DNA of 31,289 nt, from the NCBI GenBank assembly GCA_003550305.1, contig QKYT01000773.1, positions 1 to 31,289 of the forward strand, read 5' to 3'. The position numbers were made by a program, and so were the translations under genes. The notes under the pieces were generated by a model. The model worked only from the letters and a program-made list of their open reading frames with translations. It was not told the origin of the DNA and made no database searches. This stretch comes from Glomus cerebriforme. Taxonomy: Eukaryota; Glomeromycota; Glomeromycetes; Glomerales; Glomeraceae. Below, one piece after another: positions 10,609-21,335 of this stretch. Within the stretch, counting starts at the first letter, position 1. Every line of letters begins with the position of its first letter.

Positions 10609-11905
10609 CTTTTGATGTACTGCTAAATTTAATGGCGTATTCGATTAAACCAAAGCGTAATTCATACCATACCTGATACTGTATTATCTGTCCACTGTTA
10701 GAATTGATTTTGATGAATTAAAGTTATTGATGAGATTAAATAAAAATACGTCAAAATTTGCTTCCAGTTACATGATGATTTAACACACGAAAATGATTAG
10801 TGTACCTATTAATATCCAAGTTAAAAAGTTATATAGACAAATTTTTTCTTTTGAGCTGAATCATCTGAAAATGTTTTTCAAAACTTATATTTTATTATTA
10901 ATCAAAGAGATTCTTTTCTTCATTAATAATAGTTAAAAACTGTTTTAACAAGTAATCCGTTTTTTTATTACCGTTTAGATACATTTAGACACTAGGAAGG
11001 CCTTTATTAAATTATGAAAATAAAAACTATGACTCATTATTGTTATTTATTATAGTAAAAATAGAAACGATGCATAAAAGTATAAATTATAACTCGTCAC
11101 GTTTAATTCATCATTGTAATTTTGACTCGTTTTAAATCACAAGTTTATAAACGATGAGATTTATAAGTCATAATCCGTAACTACAGTAATTGTTTGATAT
11201 TTTTCAAATCTATGAATCGCCATTAGTAATGTTTACAACAAATAATAGCAATTATATTTCAGAGCTGCTTTATTTGTCTTTTAAGATTTTCATTATTATA
11301 AATATTTCCTGTAATATTTTCTTTTATTAAAATTAGCATTTTTGATTTATTTTGACAATGACAACAAGAGCATGCTAATTTTATTTTTTTAAAAAAAATA
11401 CTTCAAGCTTTAAGCAAAAGATAGAGATTTAATTTTGGAATTCAAGTGTGAATATGGATCATTCTCAAAATTTATACTTTATTTCAGGATTATCCAGTTA
11501 TTTTAAACTTACTATATAAAGTTTCAAATTCTGATGATGATACGATAAGTAACGTGCCACCTGGATCATATGACGCATAAATTGTAATTATTCCCTATAA
11601 AAACAATTAATATTATTATAACTTGAATAATAAATACTTAATCATTTATTTTAAAGGTTTCATGCTACAATTTGTATCATTGAAAAGAGAGATATATATA
11701 TGAAAGATTTAGTAAATAAGAAAAAATATAAGTATGGAATATGTAAAAATATAATGAACCTAACACAGGAGAAATAGTGTCGACCTTGTAATACTAAAAT
11801 ATTTAAAGAATAATTTTAAAAATGGATTAAAGTATATTATTTAAATGACAATAATGATTTCGATTCAAAATTATATAAAGGCGATTTCAATATTACATAT
11901 ACAAT

Positions 11906-13335
11906 TTATGTTTTTTGTTTTTTAATTACTTGAAATACTTCATAATCTTCTATCATAAAATCTTCTGGAATATCTATGTCAGGGTAATCAGTAGAACTAT
12001 AAAATTTCCAATTTTTGGAATTCCTACATTGTAAATTACCCATCTTTGGTCCAAAACTACTATTGCAATAAATAGCACGATTTTCTTTTTTAACATAACC
12101 TAATTGAGCAGTAGAAGTATCTTTACCATCCGTAAAATTGAATAAAAAACTTTGAGTAGTAGATTTCCAACAATTTCCATTCCAATCAAGTGGATTATAA
12201 CCTCCAATTAATTGTGTTGAATCTTGAATCTTTGCTATCCAAATAGTAGCTCCTTTATCATCACAATTTCTATGAAATGATGTTACATCAAACCCATCCT
12301 TACTTGCACGATATAACAACTTAACTTTATATGGATTAGTTTTATTATTATAATTTGCAACCTTTCTATCAATCCAAGAACCAAAAATAATAATATAATC
12401 TGATGTAATTAAAGTTGAATCAATATTAATATTAGATTTATTAGGAACTAAATAAAATTCTAAAAGATCATGAATTAAATCTTTTGGTAAAATATTTTTA
12501 TAATTATAAACTTTGTAAAAGAAATCCGAAGATTCAATATAATGAAATCGAATTAAAGGAATAAATACGTGTAATGTATTTTCAATCTTTGTAATATCCT
12601 CATTAGTCCATTTTGTTGGATCATTCTCCGTAATATCTTGTTGAGCAAAACACCATTTCAATAAACTCTCCCAAATTTCAATTTCACTTACATTCAAATC
12701 ATTCAAAACATTTCTTTTTAATAATGATTCCAATAAAGGAGCTTTTAAATTGATAAATTTATCGGAAGATAATAAAATTTTAATTTTCTCAAGAAAAAAT
12801 TTCCATAAGTTTGTAAATGATGCATGTTGATAAACAATTTCAAAAATTCCAATAGGATCTTGGTATAAATATTCAGTTTGATGATTTATCAAATACTCTT
12901 GAATATAAAAAATCAATGATTGAATATTAAGTTCATCCGCTGCTATCAACAATTTAAATACATCGGCAGGACCTTTTAAATCTTTCAATTCAATATTTCC
13001 AGAATAAATGAACCTAAATATTTTATAAATATTTTATTTAATTTAATATATATATATATATATTAAAATATAAAATCTTACCTGAGAATGATGTTAAACA
13101 AGTTAGGTGAAATATTTGGTTTTCTGAAAATAAATTTTCCATCTTTTTTCTCAGCCCATTCGCTAGAAAATGCTGTATAAAAATATTGAGACCTAGCACA
13201 TAAAATACTTGAATGGGCATGAATTTCTTTAAAATCCTCTTCTTCCCCAGCATAGATAATAACATCGTATTCTATTTCTTTTTTGAAAAGTTTTTCATAA
13301 TCATTTGATAACTCTGCCCAAAAATTAGAAGACAT
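11906..13335 (-). CDS. BTB/POZ-TLDc domain protein
   Basis: Probably a cytosolic adaptor. In other eukaryotes BTB-Kelch/BACK proteins recruit cullin-3 ligases, and TLDc proteins are tied to oxidative-stress protection and V-ATPase binding. Exon 1 is 13335-13082 and exon 2 is 13013-11906, with a 68-bp intron (CTCAG/GTAAGA to TATTTAG) and 453 aa in all. The BTB domain spans about residues 20-125 (YDVIIYAGEE, HAHSSILCARSQYF, FIYSGNIELKD). A BACK-like helical region follows (about 125-225, with PLLESLLKRNVL and SEIEIWESLLKWC). The TLDc domain spans about 275-450 (LLYRASKDGFD, GGYNPLDWNG, SFLFNFTDGKD, and DFMIEDYEVFQV near the end). The ATG at 13335 is the first in-frame start and the length is typical. 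The intron contains an AT dinucleotide tract. No damage is seen. Confidence 0.93.
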
Positions 13336-13454
13336 TGTTTAAAAAAAAAATTAATGGATCTAGAGTTAGAAAAAAAGAAAAAAGTTATTTGCAAGGGGAA
13401 TTCTGAAAAAAATGAACTTTATAAAACAAAGTTAGATGAATAGCCAAATATGGA

Positions 13455-13787
13455 TTAAATTATGGTATGACCGTATATTTGTTTCACAATAGTATGGTAA
13501 TGTTTCAATTTGTCTAAATGATCTTTAATTACATTTCCAAATTTAGATTTCGGAGGTTTCGGCTTATATTTCAAACGTTTCGGATTTTGGAAAATAGTCT
13601 CCCCTAAACAAAGATCATCATACTATTGTCAACTAAAATAAGTATATAAAATTATATCATTAGGATATTTACGTATAACATCATCATAAATCTTTCTTAA
13701 ATCCACAAATTTTACAATTAAAAACGACAAAGGCTCTCAAGGACGGAGGAATCGGCAGACGATATTTAACAGATTGATATATACCTT
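13455..13787 (-). pseudogene. degraded protein-coding remnant
   Basis: Read on the minus strand, this stretch gives coding-like peptide with lysine- and proline-rich composition: KYRLPIPPSLRAFVVFNCK, then a one-base frameshift in an A run near 13706-13716, then VDLRKIYDDVIRKYPNDI and, in the same frame, ETIFQNPKRLKYKPKPPKSK through a TAA at 13455-13457. Two in-frame stops, TGA at 13629-13631 and TAG at 13623-13625, lie between; each is one C-to-T step from a sense codon (CGA, CAG). The family is not recognised. An intron covering the stops is an alternative reading. Confidence 0.4.
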
Positions 13788-14105
13788 AATCTTACAGTAT
13801 ATGCATAATATTCAGCAGTAATTGGGAGTTAGGATTAATAAGAACACTTTATTAGCTACCTAATAACTGGAGGGTCCTGATACCATGTGTCATGTTTAAA
13901 TAACTTATTAGACAATAAACTCTAAAAATTGATAATGAATAAACTCTTTACTTAGTCCTCTTTACTTAGCCCTGACCAATAATTTATTCAAAAATCGTAA
14001 CAAATAACACCAAGATATTATTAATTATAATACAAGACAAATATAATTTTGAAAAGAATGAAGTAATTAATAGAATGAGAATGATTTTTTGAGAATTCTT
14101 GAATT

Positions 14106-14145
14106 TTATATTATATTATTTATTTATTTATTTATTTTTTTTTTG
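14106..14145. repeat. TTTA/ATT microsatellite
   Basis: Tandem TTTA units preceded by ATT-rich sequence and followed by a T run. Simple sequence in the gene-poor region. Confidence 0.7.
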
Positions 14146-15930
14146 ACGCGCGATCCTTTAAGACCAACATGTCACTATAAACACGTCCTATTGGTATTAT
14201 TGTATATTGGAGGGTAATAAAAAAAAAATTTTTGAAATTAATGTATACGGTATTACAGCACTAGTTGATATATATTATCTGCATATACCAAACGTCAGGC
14301 ACCTTATTAGTTAAGTGAGGCGCATTTCTTGTTATAGAATCAACATGCTTTAACAAAATAAAGATCAATAGTGTTTGCAAAAAGTATTTGAGTATACATA
14401 AAATATAAATGCGAATATAAATGCTAGATATTTATATTACTTTATTATGTCATTTTTAGGAATAAAAAATAATAATATCAATAATTGAATCAACTTCATG
14501 TCTGGTTGTAATAATGACTATAACTGGTAACAATATCAAAAATATATAATTAGTATCACTAAAATTCGTACTACTCTAGTACTCTTCTTATCTTTCAGTT
14601 ACAGCATGCATCCAGTGATTGCATTGTATCTAAAAAAAACTTGTTCCTTTAGGGACGAGGGACATTCACGTTATTAACCACTTAAACTTGTTACAATTTT
14701 TTATATCAATATGAATAAAAAATAAACTTTATTAGTTATACTGTATCACCGTATCTCTAGTCTTTTAGTAGTTTACCAAAAAAAAAGTCAATTTTCTTAG
14801 GACCACGAAATATACATATCCAGCCAAAAAAAAAAAATTACTATTAATTACGCATTTTTCAGGGCCGGAATTATGATAACGTTAGTCAGTTACTAGCCAA
14901 CATTATCAAAAATCGTATAAAAAAGGCTTCATTAATTGCTGATTTTCAAAAGACAATATTGCTAACGGTTTTCGCTCTTTTTCTGATGTTAATTAACATT
15001 TACAAAATGATAAGTCATTTATAATCTATTTACTCTCAAAAGTAAATAACCTTTTAATTCTTTAATAGATTGTGAGATCGTTGGAAAGAAAATGATTATT
15101 GCTTAGTAACTCATTCGATCTTTTTTTCTTTTGGTGAAACAACAGATAACATTCGGTGTGATATCAGATTTTCCCACTTTTTGATACCTAGTTGATTTTG
15201 ACTTCCTAATTATTAATTGTTTGGTTACAACTATTTCAAAAACATAACTGAAGGTTGCTTCCCTCTTGACATTAACGTTAGAATTATTATGCGTTCGGAG
15301 TAGGAATTCATATAAATAAGAAATAAACTCCAAACAGAAAATAACGAGAAGAATGAAGAATTATTTGGAATTTCAAGTTTAAGTTTCTACTTTTTTTTCT
15401 TTTAAAGAACGATATGTACTCATATTATAATTTGTTGTGCATTCCATTATATGTCATAAACTTAGATCACAACTAGAATCTCATGATCAAAGAACAAATA
15501 GAAAATAAATATATAATTATATATATATATTTTTTTAGCATCAAACAACCCAATTGATGAAATTTAATAATGGAAAAGAATAATAATTATTATTATTACT
15601 ATTGATACTATTGATACTATTAGATTCCCCCATAAACCCCATAAATTATTATTGTGTATTAATTATTATAAAACATGAAATTATAAAATTTTATTTGATT
15701 AGATAGCTTGTACGTTAACTCAAATAAATTTCTTTATTATCTAAACTCTAAACTCTAAAGTTATTGCACTGGACGCAGCTAAATATGAGAGTCATGTACA
15801 TCGCATATATAAATTCTTGCAATTCGAATATAAGTAAATTAATGAGACCTTTAGTAAATTCTACGAAAAATACATAGAATCATTCCACATCCAAGAATTT
15901 AAATTTATAATTCTCTGTTGTAAAAATCAG

Positions 15931-18900
15931 TTAATTGTTTTGAGGAAGAGTCAAAACACTTGTAACTGAAGAAGCTGAATCTGTCCTGACCTTATATAAT
16001 TTTAACATAGCAGATTCTACAGTTTTAATATTACAACGATCTTCTGATTTAAATTTCCACATTCTGCTTATTAAATTCTTCCAGCTTTTATAATCTTCCG
16101 GCATCTCTGGTAATTTTTCATGGTTATTATTTCGTAAATGTTCATAAAGTTTTTTTATTGGAACTTCTTTAAAAGGCAAATTTCCCGCTCTACACCAAAC
16201 GATTTCCCAAAATAATAATCCTAAACTATATATATCAGATGATGGAAGAAGGGATTCAAAGTTTCTTTTACGAGATAGTCTATCTGGATCATACCATCTC
16301 TTCCAAATTTTTTCTTCAGGTGTACTTTTAATCTTTGGACGTACAGAAGTTTTTGTTGCATTTATGTATCTGCTCCAAAAAAAATTAGATATTTTTGGTA
16401 CTAGTATTTTATCTATTGTTTCATCATGTTTTAATAAAATATTTGCACTTCGAAGATCTAGATGAACAATGCTATTCTGTAAAAACGAAAATATATGCCA
16501 TTAAACTTCTGATTTAAACAAAGGAAAAATTAATTAGATTATAATAATAAAAATAAAAATTCTTACATCGTGTAAATATTTTACTCCTTCAGATATTCCC
16601 CACGCTATTCGAATTTTTTCTTTCCAATCTAGATCTCCTGATGAACCATGAAAATATTCTGAGAGGTCAAATTCTGCATAATCATAAAAGAGTGTAAACT
16701 TACAATGTTGAATTGAATATCCACGAAATTCAATTATATAATCATTATTATTCAGTTCATGATCACTGTAGAAATAAATTTCTTTCATCATGCACAAAAA
16801 ATTTTCGTCATTTAGATGTTTTAACGTCTTTCCTATGATAATGCTTCCATCTAATATTCTTTTTATTATTTCGAAAAGTACCCCTCCTCCTTTAGTTCCT
16901 ATTAATGGAGATTCTAAACTTTCAGCGTGTATTTGGCCTTCTGAATGATACCACCGAAATAGTGATTCATATTTAACTATAATTGAATGATTTGAATCAT
17001 CATCAATATTAACATCAAGATCCACGAAATTATCTAATACTTTTTCAATTGCATGAGTGTCATATTGCAATTGTATTAATTGGATTAAGTGTTTATTAAA
17101 TAATGTTCCGGCTGTTATTATGCTAATAAAAATGGTTGAAAAAGAATGAGAACATTTTTAAGTTATCTTTAAAGTAATATAATCTAGGATTACTAACCGG
17201 TTAATTTCTTTTGTGTCAGTATACAATAACGTCATTTGCTTCATTAATGCATCATCTTTTAATACTAACAAAAAAAAACAGAAATTAGAAACAGGATAAA
17301 TGATAAAATTATTTTATTTTAAAATAACTTACCGACACAATAACGTACGATTAACATTAGATAATGAATATATAAATGTGCTTGTTTTTTTAGGATACTT
17401 ATAAATTGAATCTTCTGAGCTTTATTGTCCCAAATTGTACATAAACTTTTAAAACTAATCATTTGCTCATGAATTTCATTTGCAATCTTCCTAGCATCAT
17501 CTTTTCTAAAATGTTTTCTTTCAGATGTAATTGCATTCGTTACTATTTCGCAAAGTATTCTATATACATATTCTAATGCGAAAAATGGATCTAATGGACC
17601 TGTTAAATTTCTCTTCTCAAATCCACTATAATTCCATTTTTGAGTGATTTCAAGAGAAGACTCAATTGGACACCCAGGTGATGAAATATTTATCGATATT
17701 GGAACTGGCAAAGGATTCTGAGACAATGATCGTGACGAATCTAATGGAGGTGAAACTTGTTTATAATCTTTACTGTGTTCTTCGCATAACCATAAGATTT
17801 CTTGAGTTTTATCATCAATACATTGTATTAATCCACCAAAATGATCCGCACACTCTTGTTTATCAAGAAATTCTTAAAGATTCAAATTTAGATGAAAGCA
17901 AAATCACTTTGTAAAAAAGAAAAAAAAATTAGTAATTTCATACTTTCGAGTTCGCGAAGTCCTGAAGCATTTATCATTCGATAATGAGTGTGAATTTCAT
18001 TGCTCAAAGGAATAAAATCAGGATTTTCATCAGGCATAGTTTTTACACTGATATCAACTGTATCAATAATTTCTTGAAAATATTTAATAAGATCAGGATT
18101 ATAATTATTATTTATGTTAAAAACTGATGACAAAATGTCAGCAACATAAGGTGGAAATAAGTTTGATGTCATAAGTTTTATAACGCTGCATAATGTTTGT
18201 AAACTATTGCAAAAGAAGAAAAAAAGAAAAAGAAATACTGTAGAATTAATTAATGATAAAATTAATTAACATTAAAAATTATCTGTTATATGATAATTTA
18301 CCAAAGATTTATCCAAGGTCCGTATTTTTTAATAAATTGAGGAATATTAAGAACTTTATAGCCTTCTTGTTCTGGAACGTGCCATCCTTCCTTGTGTTCG
18401 CAGACAAATAAAAGACGAAAAGGTTTCGAAAACCATGACCTAGAGAATAATTAAATATATATTTAAAAAAAAAAAACAAAATTTAAAGAATTTGACATAA
18501 AATAATTATATATATTACATACGCCGGTTTTTTCCAATCTTTTCTATCGGGAATAATAATAAACACTCTAGGAACTTTTTCATTTTTCAACTTCATAAAC
18601 TTTTTTTTTTTTAAAAAAAGAACGAAAATTAGTATCAATTTTATGAATTTTTGAACTCAAAAAATCGCTTACCCATTGTGGAATTTTCTTTGTTAATTCG
18701 GACAGATCCTCTACAGCTTTTGTACAATTATCAATTTTATCGCCTATACCATCAACTTTATTATCTATTTTATCACTCAATTGTTTTAGGCTTTCTTTCA
18801 TTTCGTTATGAAATTTTTCAAGAAAGAGTTGAAATGCTTTCTAAAAAAAATTATTTATGACAAGACTGAGTAATAATTTTTTTTTAAAAAACAAAACAAG

Positions 18901-20784
18901 CTGGATGTTTTACCTGCGTTAATTTTGTATGATATAAAAGCTCTGCTTTCTCATAATCAGCCTGATTATATTCAATATATTTATTATTATTGATATTCGC
19001 TGGCTCTAATATAAATCATAAAAATTCAATTAATATAATTAATATAAAAATAATGTAAAATTATGCGCTTTCGTATTTTAATTTACCTGAATCATAAATT
19101 AGGTTATTTTTCATGATATTACTTCCGTATATGTTTTCGCTTTCTATATATAAATGTTTTAGTAAAGAATCGCAAATTTCGGATTGTCTTTTAATGTATA
19201 TTAAATGTATGCTCTCAAATTTCATTTGTTCTTTTCATATTTTCATATTATTATTATATTATTATTATTTACTATTGTTTACCTGATTTGCCAATATAAT
19301 ATGATGTTTGCTAAGGAAAAAAAAAATTTTTTTTTTATCGTGTTAATACAGTATCGAAATGCGACAATTAACAACTAATAAAACACAATTAAAATTGTTA
19401 ACCATAAATTCTTCCAGTGTCATTCTATTTGAAATATTTTTATTGAGCAATTTATTTATAACATAGCAAGCGGCAGAATCACGAATACCACGAAGTGGTA
19501 AGTACTTTGTTTCTAAAATCATCTCGTTTTTTTCCTCTTCATTCTCTCCATCCCAATAATGGTGACCTAGATATTAAGAGAGATTTATTATACCATTCAA
19601 ATAAACTTTGGGAATAAAAAGAATCCTTAAGAAAAAAAAATACCCGTTTCAAGAAAATATAAAATTAGTCCAAAAGAGAACATGTCCATTGAAAAATCGG
19701 CTTTGATTTTCGTTTCTTTTTTGTGTGCTCTTAATACTTCAGGAGCTGAATAATTCGTCGTGATTTTTACATGATCTAAACTAACAAAACATGCCGTATC
19801 AAAGTCTATTAACTTCCAGTTTTCAGTGCAGCCATCTTTTTCTTGGAAGTACATTATATTTTTTGGTGCCAATTCACTATGTACTATAAAAATAAAACAT
19901 TATTAGAACTATTGATGAATGTATCCGTTTTTTTTTTATTTTATTTCCAACAATTAATTCGTGATTCGATAATTTTTTTGGTCTAATCCATTAGTATTTT
20001 CCGATATTAAGCACCCCCTTTTTCTTATAAAGAGGGATGAATTATTTACTCATTAATAATTATTTACAATTATTGCTCATATAATGCGCATTGTAATGCG
20101 CTTAATTTAAAATATTTAATATAGAAAAAATATGGGTAACCCAGCAGATTAACCAATTAGTAAATATTACCTATGTTATGTCTTTGAAGTTCCGAGAGAC
20201 CTGATACTACATCCTAATGATAAAAAAAGAATATATATATATATAATAACAAGAAAAATATATAAAATAAATTATAATTACCTTAATTATATCCCCCTTT
20301 TCTTCGTGTCGCTGGATATAATCTTGATGACCCAAAAATGTTTCCAAATCATACAAAGCACATTCGCATACAGTAATCGATTGCAATGAATACGAACCTA
20401 TCATTTGCACAATATTCTACGTTTTTGAACAAACGAAATTTAATAAAATTGAAATTTAATTCATGCACAAATAAATATTAGTTTTACGACCTTTGCTCCA
20501 TTTAATTTATTTAGCATCTGCGTCTCTCTTTCGAATTCTTCTTTTGTTTTGTAGCTTTTTATCACATAATGAGTTTTCGGGTTATTCTTTTCATAGACTT
20601 TATACACATTAAAGTCTTTACCATAGCTATAACTTCTTATAATCGCATATCGTTCTGTTTTACGTTTTTAAAAAATACTTTATAATTAATTTAATTGACT
20701 TATGATTGTCAATTGACAGATAATACCTCTTGCTTCACCCTCAAGTTTAAGGTCTCCAAATATGAGAGATAAATTACTAGACAT
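15931..20784 (-). CDS. dual-(pseudo)kinase protein A, tandem paralogue
   Basis: Predicted signalling protein with two kinase folds. There are 17 exons (minus): 20784-20727, 20654-20491, 20416-20282, 20213-20171, 19883-19644, 19566-19403, 19310-19283, 19230-19087, 19005-18914, 18840-18673, 18590-18523, 18439-18302, 18203-17944, 17872-17333, 17264-17198, 17122-16567, 16476-15931. All junctions are GT-AG and phase-consistent; 3411 nt, 1136 aa. Kinase 1 spans about residues 20-320: SYSYGKDFNVYKV loop, VIK lysine, FERETQML helix C, then HSELAPKN in place of HRD (Asp to Glu) and DFD in place of DFG. A coiled coil follows (KESLKQLSDKIDN, about 360-410). The central segment, about 415-500, carries VPRVFIIIPD, FRLLFVCEHKEGW and IKKYGPWI. 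A helical region leads to kinase 2: GGGVLFE, IIGKTLKHL, HLDLRSAN (Asp kept), but SNF instead of DFG. Its tail is Ser/Thr-rich. It is the tandem partner of gene B. The intron at 20170-19884 is unusually long (287 bp). Catalytic activity is doubtful. Confidence 0.88.
18302..18590 (-). other. central conserved segment shared by paralogues A and B
   Basis: Encoded by exons 11 and 12 of gene A (68 and 138 nt, joined across an 83-bp intron) and matched by exons 11 and 12 of gene B at 24329-24612. Signature: VPRVFIIIPD, a Trp, FRLLFVCEHKEGWHVPEQEG, then QFIKKYGPWINL. It is the best-conserved non-kinase part of the pair. I recall similar FRLYFLCE...KYG segments in large Mortierella and Mucoromycota signalling proteins, but cannot name a family for it; no function is claimed. 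Confidence 0.6.
19884..20170 (-). other. 287-bp intron of gene A absent from gene B
   Basis: Every other intron worked out in genes A and B is far shorter, roughly 40-115 bp wherever measured. At the same codon gene B reads straight through (CATAACATAGTACATACTG at 25711-25731 on the minus strand). ATAG stands at both edges of the A intron, once as the exon end and once as the acceptor. Inside are the palindrome AATGCGCATT at 20083-20092 and a second AATGCGC at 20095-20101. Confidence 0.8.
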
Positions 20785-21335
20785 ATTGTAATCTCTTTAT
20801 TTTCGTTTTTTTTTTTAATGAAAAAGAAGGAAACATTATCAATTCAAATTATAATTCAATTAAATAAAAAAAACAATAAATTCGTTTGTACGCTCCCCAT
20901 GACTTCTAGTAAAATTTCATTCTAGTTTTTTCTTTTTTTAGAACTACCTTTTCATTATATTTATTTTAATTATACTTATTTGATTTTAGTAGTTTTTTTA
21001 AGTTACAAAATTCTAGTAACACGCCGCTTTCATTTATTCCCTTTTCAAAAGAGTACTCATTATTTGTGGCGTATGTTCTATACTATCGGAGATATTTTCC
21101 CGATTGTACCGGACGTCTTTCCCGACAATGTACAGTATCACCTTGAAAGATATAATTACAAATTTCATTATGTAAATGGAAAATATCCCGAATGTTTCAT
21201 TCGCCGAATTTTTCCATATTACCACTGGTTTAAAATATGTTATAAATTTTCTCGCAAAGATATTTAAATTAAGAGAAAGTTATTTTTTATTACAAAATAA
21301 ATTAATAAGAAAAGATAAAATAAATAAAAGGCTAA
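20785..21335. other. spacer between the tandem paralogues
   Basis: This 550-bp stretch holds the promoter of gene A and the 3' region of gene B. Overlapping frames on both strands (plus 20980-21267, minus 21034-21225) have no recognisable domain. The plus one has only a TTG at its left edge. Nothing else is supported. Confidence 0.45.

Larger units (their letters stand above)
8609..11905. other. 3.3 kb gene-poor AT-rich region
   Basis: No gene, RNA or intact mobile element was recognised. Points seen: a CACGTG at 8934-8939; a 33-codon ATG frame at 9655 with ordinary codons but no recognisable family; the perfect palindrome TTCTGGCCAGAA at 10514-10525; AATTCGCCTG near 10490 with an approximate inverted counterpart near 10580; and a TCACGTGA octamer at 10601-10608. 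The 10490-10608 cluster looks like the remnant of a small inverted-repeat element, but no terminal repeats or target duplication could be fixed. Confidence 0.5.
13336..15930. other. 2.6 kb gene-poor region
   Basis: Apart from the degraded coding remnant at 13455-13787, nothing recognisable was found. A TTTA microsatellite lies at about 14117-14142. A 76-codon minus-strand frame at 15103-15333 has no motif I recognise and no support. Homopolymer A/T runs are frequent. Confidence 0.45.

Noticed and set aside
15103..15333. 76-codon minus-strand frame
   Set aside because: No recognisable domain, no neighbouring exons and no promoter signal. It may be chance.
20980..21267. Overlapping frames on both strands between genes A and B
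   Set aside because: No domain on either strand, the plus frame begins only with TTG, and they overlap each other. A remnant cannot be excluded.
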